Source: Sclerotinia nivalis (Eukaryota > Ascomycota > Leotiomycetes > Helotiales > Sclerotiniaceae). Taken from it: 64,000 nt of DNA. Below the pieces are notes generated by a model. That model saw only the letters and a list, made by a program, of their open reading frames with translations. It ran no database searches and was not told where the DNA came from. The stretch covers positions 744,001 through 808,000 of the forward strand of contig JAPEIS010000002.1 in NCBI GenBank assembly GCA_029531795.1. Direction: 5' to 3'. The translations under genes and the position numbers were made by a program. Below are positions 37,775 through 48,398 of the stretch, one piece after another; position 1 is the first letter of the stretch, and each line of letters opens with the position of its first letter.

Positions 37775-38584
37775 TTAATCCTCCATGTCTTCTTCATCTT
37801 CCTCTTGTTCCTCACCATCATCTTCCTCTTCCTCTTCGTCTCCATCCCCCATACCAAAGTCTTCAGAACTATCGCTGGCTCCAAAGTCGTCCTCTTCATC
37901 GCTCTCGGCCCAGAACGCATCGTCGTCTACAGGTTTGGCAGGAGGGGCAGTCTCAAGTGTTGTGGGCATTTCGAAGCCGGCCGGAATATCTTGCTTCGAT
38001 GCAGCAACGGCCTCCTTAGCTTTCTCGTTATATCTTTCTCTATTGTCGCGATACATGACGCCTGCGTCGACATTTGCAGGAGAATTGATCTCAGGGGCAT
38101 CGAGAAGAAGGAGGATAGAACGCAAGACTGATTCTACACCTTGTAATGGTGACCAACGTTCACTGGCAGATTCTCCGGATTGCTCATCTTCTCCAGGTGG
38201 GTGCAAGATCGAGATGCACAATTTGCCGTCGGGGTAGATATTTGGATGTTGAATCGGTCGGAGGAACTTGAAGGTGGGAGGACTATAAGGATAATTGTCG
38301 GTGAAAGTCATTTCGGCCTAGGGTTGAAAATCAGCAGCTGTAAGACACAGTGAAATAAACAATCCTCACCTTGAAGTAGCCACCGTTGAAAGCACTCTCA
38401 TCATTAACGACCATCAGACCAATTTCCCATTTAAAGAGGGCTCCTTCGTTCAACTGTATAATGATGTTAGCTTGGAGAACAGCAGTCATAGTCCAGATTC
38501 TCCTACCTCGATATTGACCCATTTCTCCTTATCAAGTCCCTTGTACTCGGTCATCAAACGATTTTTCGCAGCAACCGCAGACAT
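37775..38584 (-). CDS. CDC34: Ubiquitin-conjugating enzyme E2, Cdc34 type
   Basis: Three exons: 38584-38507, 38453-38370 and 38317-37775, giving 234 residues; introns are 53 and 52 bp. The E2 fold has the HPN motif at residues 78-80 and the catalytic cysteine at 88 (YPDGKLCISILHPP). After it comes the acidic insertion GEDEQSGESASERW, which is the mark of the Cdc34/Ubc7 group, and the C-terminal tail is strongly acidic (runs of Asp and Glu to the end), which points to Cdc34 rather than Ubc7. Cdc34 works with SCF ligases to build K48 chains on cell-cycle regulators such as CDK inhibitors. The acidic tail binds the basic canyon of the cullin. Confidence 0.94.
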
Positions 38585-39915
38585 GATGATGACTTCCTTT
38601 ACTGTGCACTCTCAACTGGTATTGGTAGATATTAAGATGTAGATCTCTGCAAAAGAATTCAGAGTTGAGTTGGGTACGACTGCTGTTGCACTTGTTAAAT
38701 TGTGCGGTTGGTTTGGCTGAGACAAACGACTCGAATATGACTGAATATAAATGATGAGACGAGGTTATTAAGGGTGGATGACCAACAAGGTATCGAAAGT
38801 GAAATTATCCGTGTCGAATGTTGAGTGTAGAGTGTTGAATAGTCCAAAATTATGGATCGATCTGGAGTAAGGAGTAGTTTTCAAAAGTAGACTCGAGGAA
38901 GAGGAAGTTAGTTGTATGTGTGAAGTGGTGTGTTGTGGTTTTGTAAGAGTCTAGTTTCGCTGGCTGATTTGCCTACGCTGCGCTGCTACGGTACTTTTCG
39001 GGCACCAGCGATTCGCCTTCATATACAAGGATCGTATGACAAGCATTATTCACTGAATCCGCCGAAAAGGCTTTAAGCTTTTATTAAAGTGGATTAGAAA
39101 GTGTCAAAGTACGCTTATCTCCAAAAATAGGTAAACCCCGAGTCGCATGAATTGTGTGAATTTCAAATGCCGTATAAAATCCATCAGCAAGCAGCCACTT
39201 GTCTTATATTATTAAACTATGCAACCAGTATTTTTTTAGAATGGTTTAATAGCAATAAAGCGAATCATTTTCAGGCTTGTTGCCCTTGTAAACTTCCTAC
39301 AAGTACCTACTTAAAATGGGGTTTTTTCCCGAGGTCATCATATTCTCCGGTGTCATGAAGGGGAGCCACCGGAGGTGAGGGGCGCGGAGTAGTTTCTAAC
39401 GATAAGCAATCAATCACAAGGACCCCAAGTGGCATTAAGTGGAACTCTATCGAAGTGCGGATACCATGTCATGTCATATGCCTTTTACAGTTATGCAGTG
39501 AGCGAGATTGCTGGATTGCACCTAGGGACTGTAAGCGAACACGCCCCTTTTTATATTTGTTCTCATCCTGTCTTCAACGATGAAATCACTCCTTGCTTTT
39601 GAACATGGTGCGGAACTTTCAGACAATACATAGCTTGGGCAAAAATGTACTAAATATCGGATGACTTGACAGATTTCGGTGGTGGGTTATTATGTGAATG
39701 CGTACAATTATCTTTATGATCAAAATGCGATGAATTGATGGAAGAAAGTGAAGCTATATATGTCTTCGAGGTATCGTGGCACAAACTCAAGATGACGCCG
39801 CCCCCGTTGGTATTACCACCAACACCAAGCGCCATGCTGAGCATGAACTTCAATAAAATAATGTATCCTTGACTCCGAAAACCACAACATGAACAACGTC
39901 GAAACTGAACGGAAA
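38585..39915. other. Spacer between CDC34 and CUT12 genes
   Basis: About 1.3 kb. It should hold the CDC34 promoter. A 67-codon minus-strand frame at 39650-39853 has no recognisable domain and is not called. Confidence 0.4.
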
Positions 39916-42159
39916 TTATCTAATGCTATCTGTCCCTAATGCTTGAGCTCTTTTCTTCTCGGCATTTTTTTGTGCTAACCTTGCTTTGGCAGCTGCAACT
40001 CTGTCAGGAGGCAAAGCACATTTTGATGGACTGGATCTTCGGCTCGAAGCAATAGTGGCCGGACGGGGTACCGTACGTTCGTTATTTGATCTCAACGGGT
40101 CAACAGGCCGAGATCGAGATACTGTTGCTTTAGGAGGACTCGAGGGAATGTTGAATATCTTTGGTCGGGGACTGGCTAGGCACCTCTCATGACTTGTTCG
40201 TGTACGGAGAAGAGGCAAGGATGGGTCTTCAGTTTGCAAGTTAGTGTTTAGTGAATCGAGAGAGAAATCGGCAAAACGGTTGGCGAGAGGAGTGTAGTCA
40301 ACTTTCTTCGATTTTTGGAAGGCAAATTGTTCCGTAGTTGCAAAATTGGTGATCTCGGACAAGGCTGCGTGTGATGATCGTTGTGTGCTTTCAAGAGGTG
40401 CTTCGAAATGTGCAGGCTTAGATGAGGCCATTGTCTTCGACGGGCGTGCAATAGATTGACTCAACACTGGTATGTTACTTGTAAAAGCATACGATTTCTC
40501 GGTTGGGTGGCTCCTGGTTCGGAACAAATCAAAGCCTGACTCTGTCCCGTCGTCATAGGTAGACCCACGCACAGCTTCTCTCAATCTGGCCATCTCCTTC
40601 TCGTATCTATCGACCATCGTATCATATTCAATGGACTTACTGTGAAGAGCTTGTTGCAAATCTTTTGTAGTTGATTGCTCGCTCTTCAATGATGCAATCT
40701 CCTTCTTCAATTCCACTACTTGATCATGTCGCTTTCTCAGAAGGTGCTCTGCATCACGTCTTGAATTCTTTGCTGTTTGCTTGATATGGTCGTAGTCTTT
40801 TTGAAGGGCCTGAAGGCGCTCATCTTTCTTTTGACGTTGTTCTTCGGCAAGCTTCAGACGCTTCTCCCAACTTTCGGTATGCTTCTCGAATCGCAAGTCA
40901 GAATGAAGCAAATCCTGTGAAAGCTTATTGTTTTCCCCTTGCAGTTTGGAAACAGTTCTATCGGCGGTTGCTAGAGCTTGTAAGGCTTGATCTAATTCAT
41001 TCTGGAGAGAGGCTGTGTCTCTGGGTTCGTTCCTCGAGTTCCTCGATTCGGTTTTTGGGACGGCTGCGGCAAGACTTCCATCTCCTTCCATGGCTTTGCG
41101 AAATTCTTCTACCTGAACACGGTATTGAAAAGCCAAAGCAGTCTGGCGAGCAAGTTCTCTCATAAGCTCCGGTGGGGTGTCCCCCTTTACTTTTCCTTCT
41201 GCTGCAATCTGCGACATCAGCTCGGTAATATTATTTTCCATTGTAGCAACTTTGGCTTGCTCTTCCTTCAACTTTTCTGCAAGATCGAGAGCTTCTGCAT
41301 CTTTTTTCTTGGCATAAGACTTTGCGAGCTGCTTGTACTCTACCAGCTTCTTCATTTGAGTCTGCGCCTCATCGTGGTACTTTTGGAATTCGGATTTCCA
41401 GAATTTCCCGGACTGTGATCGGGGATCATTGATATCAACTGTCACGTCTGCATCGCTGTCGGCTCCGGATATGAGTTCTTTCGTTAATTCTAAACCATTC
41501 GACCGTGACTTTTTTGCTTCCTTCGTATCATTGGATTTCACTACATCTTTTTCCTTGGCCAAAGTCGAATTTGGTAATATCGAAGAGGCCGTAGAAAATT
41601 GATTGCGCCTTTTGAATGCGCCGTCTGATCCACGGGAATCTTCTAGTGTCTTCAAAAGCGAAGTCTTTCTGCTCGGTTGCGATAATTCTTCTGTCTGGGA
41701 GCTCCGTGGAGCAAGGGCTTTTCCTGGTGTTGCTGCCCTGCCAACAATTTTCTGCGGCCTGTCCTTTCCCTCATTGTCATCAACATCTGATCCGAACGAC
41801 ACAGTCTTTCTTCGAGTTGCCGCAGTTCCAGGTGTCATCAAAATTCCTGGCGGCTTGGTTGGAGAGCCCGAGAGATAATGCGGCAGTCGAGTATCTCTGC
41901 CAGTTGTTGGATCGTCCTCATTTTCAATTCCATAGAGCGTATCATCTTGAGGGAGGCCAGGCGTACCAAAAAAGGCACTTTTGAGTGCGCGAGCAGCAAA
42001 CACCGGGGCAGGAGTCTCTGGAGCTTCTGTATCGGGATCGGCACCTGTAGAATGTGAGCATTTTATGTCTTCTATACACCTAGGCAATTCATGATTGATG
42101 ATGTCCATACCTGCAACACGCTCGGCACCATCAGGCCGTCCTAACCACCAGTTGAGCAT
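39916..42159 (-). CDS. CUT12: Spindle pole body protein, Cut12 family
   Basis: Two exons, 42159-42111 and 42044-39916, giving 725 residues. The proposed 66-bp intron (donor GTATGG, acceptor CTACAG) has a length divisible by three and no stop, so unspliced RNA would add 22 residues. I removed it because the joined N-terminus MLNWWLGRPDGAERVAGADP continues smoothly into the conserved ETPAPVFAARALKSAFFGTP. The next marks are SPTKPPGILMTPGTA and RRKTVSFG, both typical of fungal Cut12, then a long coiled coil (about residues 255-530) and a Ser/Pro/Arg-rich tail. In fission yeast Cut12 anchors the bipolar spindle and promotes Polo kinase activity; the same role is inferred. Confidence 0.85.
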   Translation of the reverse strand: MLNWWLGRPDGAERVAGMDIINHELPRCIEDIKCSHSTGADPDTEAPETPAPVFAARALKSAFFGTPGLPQDDTLYGIENEDDPTTGRDTRLPHYLSGSPTKPPGILMTPGTAATRRKTVSFGSDVDDNEGKDRPQKIVGRAATPGKALAPRSSQTEELSQPSRKTSLLKTLEDSRGSDGAFKRRNQFSTASSILPNSTLAKEKDVVKSNDTKEAKKSRSNGLELTKELISGADSDADVTVDINDPRSQSGKFWKSEFQKYHDEAQTQMKKLVEYKQLAKSYAKKKDAEALDLAEKLKEEQAKVATMENNITELMSQIAAEGKVKGDTPPELMRELARQTALAFQYRVQVEEFRKAMEGDGSLAAAVPKTESRNSRNEPRDTASLQNELDQALQALATADRTVSKLQGENNKLSQDLLHSDLRFEKHTESWEKRLKLAEEQRQKKDERLQALQKDYDHIKQTAKNSRRDAEHLLRKRHDQVVELKKEIASLKSEQSTTKDLQQALHSKSIEYDTMVDRYEKEMARLREAVRGSTYDDGTESGFDLFRTRSHPTEKSYAFTSNIPVLSQSIARPSKTMASSKPAHFEAPLESTQRSSHAALSEITNFATTEQFAFQKSKKVDYTPLANRFADFSLDSLNTNLQTEDPSLPLLRTRTSHERCLASPRPKIFNIPSSPPKATVSRSRPVDPLRSNNERTVPRPATIASSRRSSPSKCALPPDRVAAAKARLAQKNAEKKRAQALGTDSIR

Positions 42160-42532
42160 ATTTGACGTAGCAATTGCAAAGAATTAATAGGAACCACTTG
42201 CAATGCTCATCAAAACGACCACAAATTCAGTAACTCGAGGTGTTGGTCGTCAAAATCATTAAAGTAATTCAACGACCATTTTTGGAAAGTACAATTAATG
42301 CTTGAGCTTTTTTTTGTTTACTTACAAGGGCGTGACATTGGACGCGATTATGCTAAGCAACCGTGAGTCCCCGCGTTTTAGCCCTGTAGTACAATACGGC
42401 ATGGGAGTTCACTGATCCTCTGAATTCCACAACGCCTTATTGGACAATTGATAGCCTTGTGAAATTTAAGGGAACATATCCCCTTAATATTCTAATGGTC
42501 GTCCGGATAGACATAACACCTTCCAGGTCGCA
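42160..42532. promoter_or_regulatory. Shared divergent promoter of CUT12 and ORC2
   Basis: 373 bp between two start codons. ACGCG, the core of the MluI cell-cycle box bound by MBF, occurs at 42342-42346 and, inverted, at 42372-42376, 30 bp apart and central in the spacer. Neither is a full ACGCGT. Confidence 0.5.
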
Positions 42533-44362
42533 ATGAAGGGAAAAGAACAAGATGGGAAGGCAAGTAGGAATGGCGACCAAGATCTCAATGTGAAGCGAAC
42601 TCGATCAAGTAATGCAATATCAGTACATCACTCCACGGTTGATGTCGTCTCTCCAGATTCGAAAAACAGCAAACGAACTCGACCACTTGTAGTGGAAAAA
42701 GAGAACGATATTGATTCCGAAGATTCTGCAGAGAATGGCGAATCAAAACCGGTCCACAACAATGCTGCGCTATCAGAATCTCAGTCTGAGGATGATGGGT
42801 CACCGAGTCGTCTAACCTTGAGCCCGATCAAAGCTCAGAATCAGTCTACTCCTAGGTCTATACGGCATGGCAATAAATTATTTGCAACTCCAGTCAAGGC
42901 CAAAGGTATAACTGGAACGGACGAAACTCCACGCCTTCGTCGCAACATCGATAGATCAGCCAGAAGGAAGAGTACTAGGACACTCATTGAGCGTACGGTA
43001 CTTGGCAATACAAGCGATAATGATGACGAAGAAGAAGATATTGCGAACCAAATATATGATTCAGAGGATGATGAAGCGGAAATAGAGAATGATACAAATC
43101 AAGTATCTGAAGCTATAGGCGAACCATCTACACCTTCCAAAAGGGGACGAGGGCGAACAAAAGGAACAAAAACTCGACAGAGATCGTTGACGCCACCTCG
43201 GGATCTTTCGCCTCACGAACTATACTTCTCTCAAAATCGACCTGGAAGGTCCAAGACTGCGAATTCTAATTTATCCTCCTTGGCGTTACTCGACCATGAA
43301 GAGTATTTTAGTCTTGCCCGGAGCTACAAAGACCAGCATGAAGAAGATATGAATTTTTTACAAGATGTGCATGCCAAATCTTTCAATCAATGGCAATTTG
43401 AGCTCTGTCAGGACTTCAACATTTGTATCTATGGTTGGGGGTCAAAAAGGTCTCTTCTTCTCAAATTTGCTGAGCATATCTACAACACAATGGCTGATCA
43501 TTCCCGAGAGAGAATAGTCGTGGTAAATGGTTATGTACAAAACCTCACAATTCGAGATCTTTTGAATACAATAGCCGGCTCTATTTCTGGCAACGGCACG
43601 AAAATAGGTTCACAGCCAGCAGAAATGCTTGAGAACCTCACGAATCTACTTGATGAAGACAAGACTCAACATGTGACTCTCATTATACATTCTCTTGATG
43701 GATCTGCTCTTCGTCGCCCTGCATCTCAAATGATACTCTCACGCTTGAGTTCTCACCCGCAAGTACATTTAGTTGTGTCTGTAGACCACCCTTCCTTTCA
43801 TTTGCTTTGGGATAGTTCGCTTCGTTCAGCTTTCAACTTTCTATTTCACGATTGTACGACCTTTTTACCTTACACAGTAGAGGTCGACGTTGTAGATGAG
43901 GTGCATGACCTTCTTGGAAGAAGCGGGCGCAAAGTAGGAGGTAAAGGAGGTGTAAGCTTTGTGCTTAAGAGTTTGCCTGAAAATGCAAAGAATCTTTTCA
44001 GGGTTTTGGTAGGTGAACAACTTGCAGCTATGGATGATATTCCCGTAGGCGAACATAATGATGGTGATGATGAGGATGGGTTACATGGAGCTGCTGGTAG
44101 GAAGAGTGAACCTGGTGTGGAATACAGGGTGCTGTACCAAAAAGCTGTGGAGGAGTTTATTTGCAGCAATGAGATGAATTTTAGGACATTGCTGAAAGAG
44201 TAAGTTTCTCCAATGATATTAATGCTTGACAGCTAATTCTTTCTTAGATTTCATGACCATCAAATGATAGAGAGTAAGAAGGATGCTTTGGGGACAGAAA
44301 TACTATCTGTGCCCTTTAGAAAAGAAGAATTAGAAAATATTCTTGAGGATATTGTATCATAA
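42533..44362 (+). CDS. ORC2: Origin recognition complex subunit 2
   Basis: Two exons, 42533-44199 and 44248-44362, give 593 residues; the intron is 48 bp and phase 2. The N-terminal 240 residues are charged and look disordered, with Ser-Pro and Thr-Pro sites (SPSR, TPSK, LTPPR) that suit CDK control. The conserved domain begins near LDHEEYFSLARSYKDQHEEDM and has the modified P-loop GWGSKRSLLLKFAEH (about 301), VVVNGY, LIIHSLDGSALR and HLVVSVDHPS, then a winged-helix end completed by the second exon (FHDHQMIESKKDA). Orc2 is part of the six-subunit complex that marks replication origins and loads MCM; its ATPase site is not catalytic in the family. Confidence 0.94.
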
Positions 44363-44844
44363 GATTTTTCCGGCATATTCTTTAGCAGGGTGTTATGGAG
44401 CTGCATATTGAGCATTTACAGGTATAGCATGAGAGGGTATCATAAGACGGTACTTGGCAAAATTCGAAGTAATTCACATTCAATCATATCATTATAGCCT
44501 TACATTTATCATTGTCTTGTTGAAGGATGGTGAGCTCTTAAATGGGTTTCAAGTCCCCGGTGACCTTCATGGTTTACCGCTTCATTTTCCGAATTGCGAG
44601 TCAAAAATTGTTTGTAATGACTTTCTGGTTTTCAGAAGAGTACCTGGGCAGCCTCCTTATACTTATCAACATCGACTAATCAAATCTTAAGATTGGCAGA
44701 TGAATGTAGCCATACTTGCGAGGCTGACAAGGCTGACACCACTAATATTGTCTAAAAAGTTCCAAATTATCCAGTGCCATCACTCGACTAAAATTCTTCC
44801 TAATGTTACATCAAATACACAACCAAATCGGAAAGTCATCAACG
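44363..44844. other. Intergenic spacer
   Basis: About 480 bp between ORC2 and MOD5, same orientation; presumed MOD5 promoter. Nothing else is visible. Confidence 0.4.
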
Positions 44845-46299
44845 ATGGCTCGCCTCATTCCTAGAGATCCCCTAATATTTGTTCTCGGGGCAACTGGTAC
44901 CGGAAAATCACAAGTAAGTCTGCGCGTCCTCGATTGAGGATGAAGGTTAATCATGCTACAGCTGGCAATCGACCTTGCGAAACGCTTTAATGGCGAAATA
45001 ATAAATGGTGATGCTGTACAAATGTATGAAGGTCTGCCTATAATTACAAACAAAGTTACTATCGAAGAACAGAATGGTGTTCCGCATCACTTGCTAGGTT
45101 TTATTCCCCTGAATGCGGAAACATGGACAGTGGGGACGTTTAAGAAGCAAGCTAGCCAAATAATTCGAGAGATTCGATCAAGGGGACGACTACCCATTGT
45201 AGTAGGTGGAACTCACTATTACACGCAATCTCTTCTATTCGAACATGAGCTCGTCTCCTCCGGAAAAGCTTCCGTGGAAGGACAGGATGATGAACAACTT
45301 CCCCTAGAAGAGTTATCCAAACGATTTCCAATACTCGATGCACCTACGGAACAAATATTAAATCGATTGAGGGAGGTTGATCCACTTATGGCTGCGCAGT
45401 GGCATCCCAACGACCGACGCAAAATTCAAACATCACTTCAAATATTCTTGACAAGTGGAAAGAAAGCCTCCGATATCTACAGGGAGCAGAAAGAGACCAA
45501 AGCCATAGCACAAGCAAATTTGGACGGTGACTTAAGCTCTCCGGACAGGTTTGAGATAGGCTCGCCATTGCTATTCTGGGTACATGCGAAATCAGATGTT
45601 CTTAAATCGAGGCTTGATAAACGAGTCGATAAGATGATTGATGTAGGTTTACTAGATGAAGTCAAGTCCATGGAGACAACTCGTCAACAATATATTCGTG
45701 GCGGCGCTGATCTTGATCTTTCTCGTGGTATATGGGCTTCTATCGGCTGGAAAGAGTTTGAGCTATACCTGGCTGCTCTTGAGCAGGAGGGCGGAAACCC
45801 CAAAAAGCAAGATATCCTTCGTGATGATTCGTTAGAAAAAATGAAAGCTGCCACCCGACAGTACGCTAAGCGACAAATCCGATGGATCAGTCTCAAATTG
45901 ATACCGAGCCTTGTTCAAAAGAATGCTCTTGGCAGACTATATCTCCTCGATGGAACAGACATTTCAATATGGTCGGAGAACGTGTCAGGTCCTGCTATTG
46001 ATATTACACAAAATTTCCTTATTGGTAACAAGCTCCCCACGCCCAGCGAAATGTCTGCCCTGGCCGGGGAATTCCTAAATCCCGAAAAGCCCTTGCAGCA
46101 CACCCAAAGCAAAGCTCGTTGGGTACCAAAGAAATGCGAAATATGTCACATTGTCGTTATGACAGAAGGTCAATGGCAATTGCACTCTGCAACCCGTGCC
46201 CATCGACGAATGGTAAAGAAGCTGCAGAAAAATGGGGCAAATAGTAGGTCTCGCCACGATAGCGAAAGGAATGGCAGCACATTACCATCTGCTACTTGA
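44845..46299 (+). CDS. MOD5: tRNA dimethylallyltransferase (isopentenyltransferase)
   Basis: Two exons, 44845-44913 and 44962-46299, give 468 residues; the 48-bp intron falls directly after the P-loop GATGTGKSQ. The enzyme adds a dimethylallyl group to A37 of tRNAs that read UNN codons. Seen motifs are the P-loop (residues 15-23), NGDAVQMYEGLPI, PHHLLGF, LPIVVGGTHYYTQSLLF, and RKIQTSLQIFLTSGK. A C-terminal matrin-type C2H2 finger (CEICHIVVMTEGQWQLHSATRAH, shortened here, about residues 414-436) is typical of eukaryotic Mod5. Yeast Mod5 serves cytosol, nucleus and mitochondria from alternative starts. Here the first visible ATG gives only nine residues before the first strand, so mitochondrial targeting is not obvious. 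Confidence 0.94.
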
Positions 46300-48398
46300 A
46301 AGGCACCAACGTTGTGCTCATAGGCATAAATGACGCAGATCACCAACCCCCACGGCACTCTCCAAATTCAGAATATGCCCCCCAATCTTCGTCTCGAAAA
46401 AAAGAAAAAAATCCCCCCCATTGGTAGCTTTAAGAGCTCGTGACAAATCTATGGTAACATGACCTTCATGAAAAATTGCGGCCAAGATCTAGCCCTACGA
46501 AAACCCACGGGAACGAAAGTAAGAACGGCATGAGGTCTTACACAAGGCTAGCAACTGGGTACATTGTTGTACTTTACGCTGTGCATCGGGACGGAAATTA
46601 GGAAGTACTACAAACGTAGAATTTTACATGTTGGCGGTACCTACAGTAGTAGTATTTTGCCGGGCTATTTATATGTACACGCTTCTATGAACTCACGTGG
46701 GACAGATCTATTGACGACAACTATCCTCGACGAAACCTTTACTTTTCCTTGAACTCCTGGAAAGCCTTTCGAATTTTGAAAGGTTGATAGGGCGGCGAAT
46801 AGTAATATTGCTGACGATAATTACCTTTAAACGGAAACCTTGCTTCTGAAGACTTGTTTTCAGGCATGCAATGTTCTCCCATCTCCCGTATCCTCTGCTA
46901 GAACTGGTAGACTAAGATATTTCCGGGAACCTTGAGTGCTGTAGCAGTCAATCAAAGCTTTTGTCAATATGAGGGAATTTATGAGCATTTTTACATGCAG
47001 AGAGAGGACAGAAAATGCGGGCTATGTACCAACAATCTAGTACACGGGATATTGTCAAGTATTTTTTTGTCTACTGTCAACGCCTACTACGACGTACTCC
47101 ATCATACACTAGCACGGAATTAACCCAGCCACCGTGCCAACCCAGCAAATTTAAATCATTGACCGCGCGACTACAAGCTCGCTAGGTGGTAAAATCTCTT
47201 CCCCAAAAAACTTGATTTTGAAAGGAATAACAGAGCAAGTACCTACCTAAGGGAAGCGATCTGCAAGCTTTCAAAACGTGTCCACGATTTTGATATATAT
47301 ATATATCTTCAACAGTACTTCTACGACTTGATCTTAACACAATCTTGATATATTCCAAAATCTTAGAACGTGCATCCGAGCATGTCGTAAGACCTTACAG
47401 ATAGCACTTTATGATATTATCCAATAGCACCAACCAAAATTGCCACGAGAAATCCTTTTCAGAAACAGCCAATTGAGCAAGGAGGCCCTGTTTGGTCCAT
47501 GAGGGATTTATCTCTCAGATATAAATTTCGCGGCTAGTATCAGCCACGAATGTACGGAGTGTTGGTGAATGAATTTTCAAATGGATCTCCCCCACAAAGA
47601 CCGCGTCTTTTAACAATCCAATTCAATTTTGTATGAGCGATTTGATGTAACGCCTTACGTGCAGAAGATGAATAAAATTGAATACCATGCTCAAATTTTA
47701 TTGAGGAGATGTCGCTATCAGATTGGCTTACCCTTTACGCCTATCGCTTACAGATCTAGACCATATTCGGTTTCTGGAATGAAGTAGTGAATTTATATTA
47801 TGTGCAGTTGTATGATGGGAACAGCTTGTGCTAGGTACTGCTATGTTGCTCTCATCCGATTGGAAAATCCCTCACGGAAATTACACCGCAATCAGGAAAT
47901 TGGGAAGATGCTCCCACGCTTGTACCGATGCTTCTGGCAGGACACAATTATACATTGTCAACAAAAGGGACAAGGTCCATTAATATTTGGGAAATTCTTG
48001 CACTGCCCCAACTGCCTGCGAGCACGGCAAGTGCGTTTGTTGGTATATTGCTGAAGGTCATAGTACTTTTCTGATGCTCTTAAATTCGTTGATCTCCTTC
48101 AACATTCCAGTCAGTTAAAGTCATTGAATTGCTTGATATTCCAAAAACAATTCTCATTGTGTTACCCTCATTCCTTTCACTCTCCTGCGCCTATTCACGT
48201 CTTCTATCACTGAACGACTAGGCGAAGCCGCTCCAAGCAGAGCGCTCGTGCTATACTGCTGGGCTTCTTTACCTACTTGCTTGCCAATCATAGCGTTGGC
48301 AAAGCACCTGCAGTAGCAATATATTTTGCCAAACTCCTGGTCACCTACTACAACTTTAAAACTTTCATATTTCATACAGCACTACAACGATCATAGAC
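46300..48398. other. Gene-free spacer
   Basis: About 2.1 kb between MOD5 and the P-type ATPase gene. It has an AT dinucleotide tract near 47297 and only short frames without domains; the right end should be the ATPase promoter. Confidence 0.4.

Noticed and set aside
39650..39853. 67-codon minus-strand frame with a hydrophobic start
   Set aside because: Short, no family match, no clear signal peptide boundary and no supporting introns.
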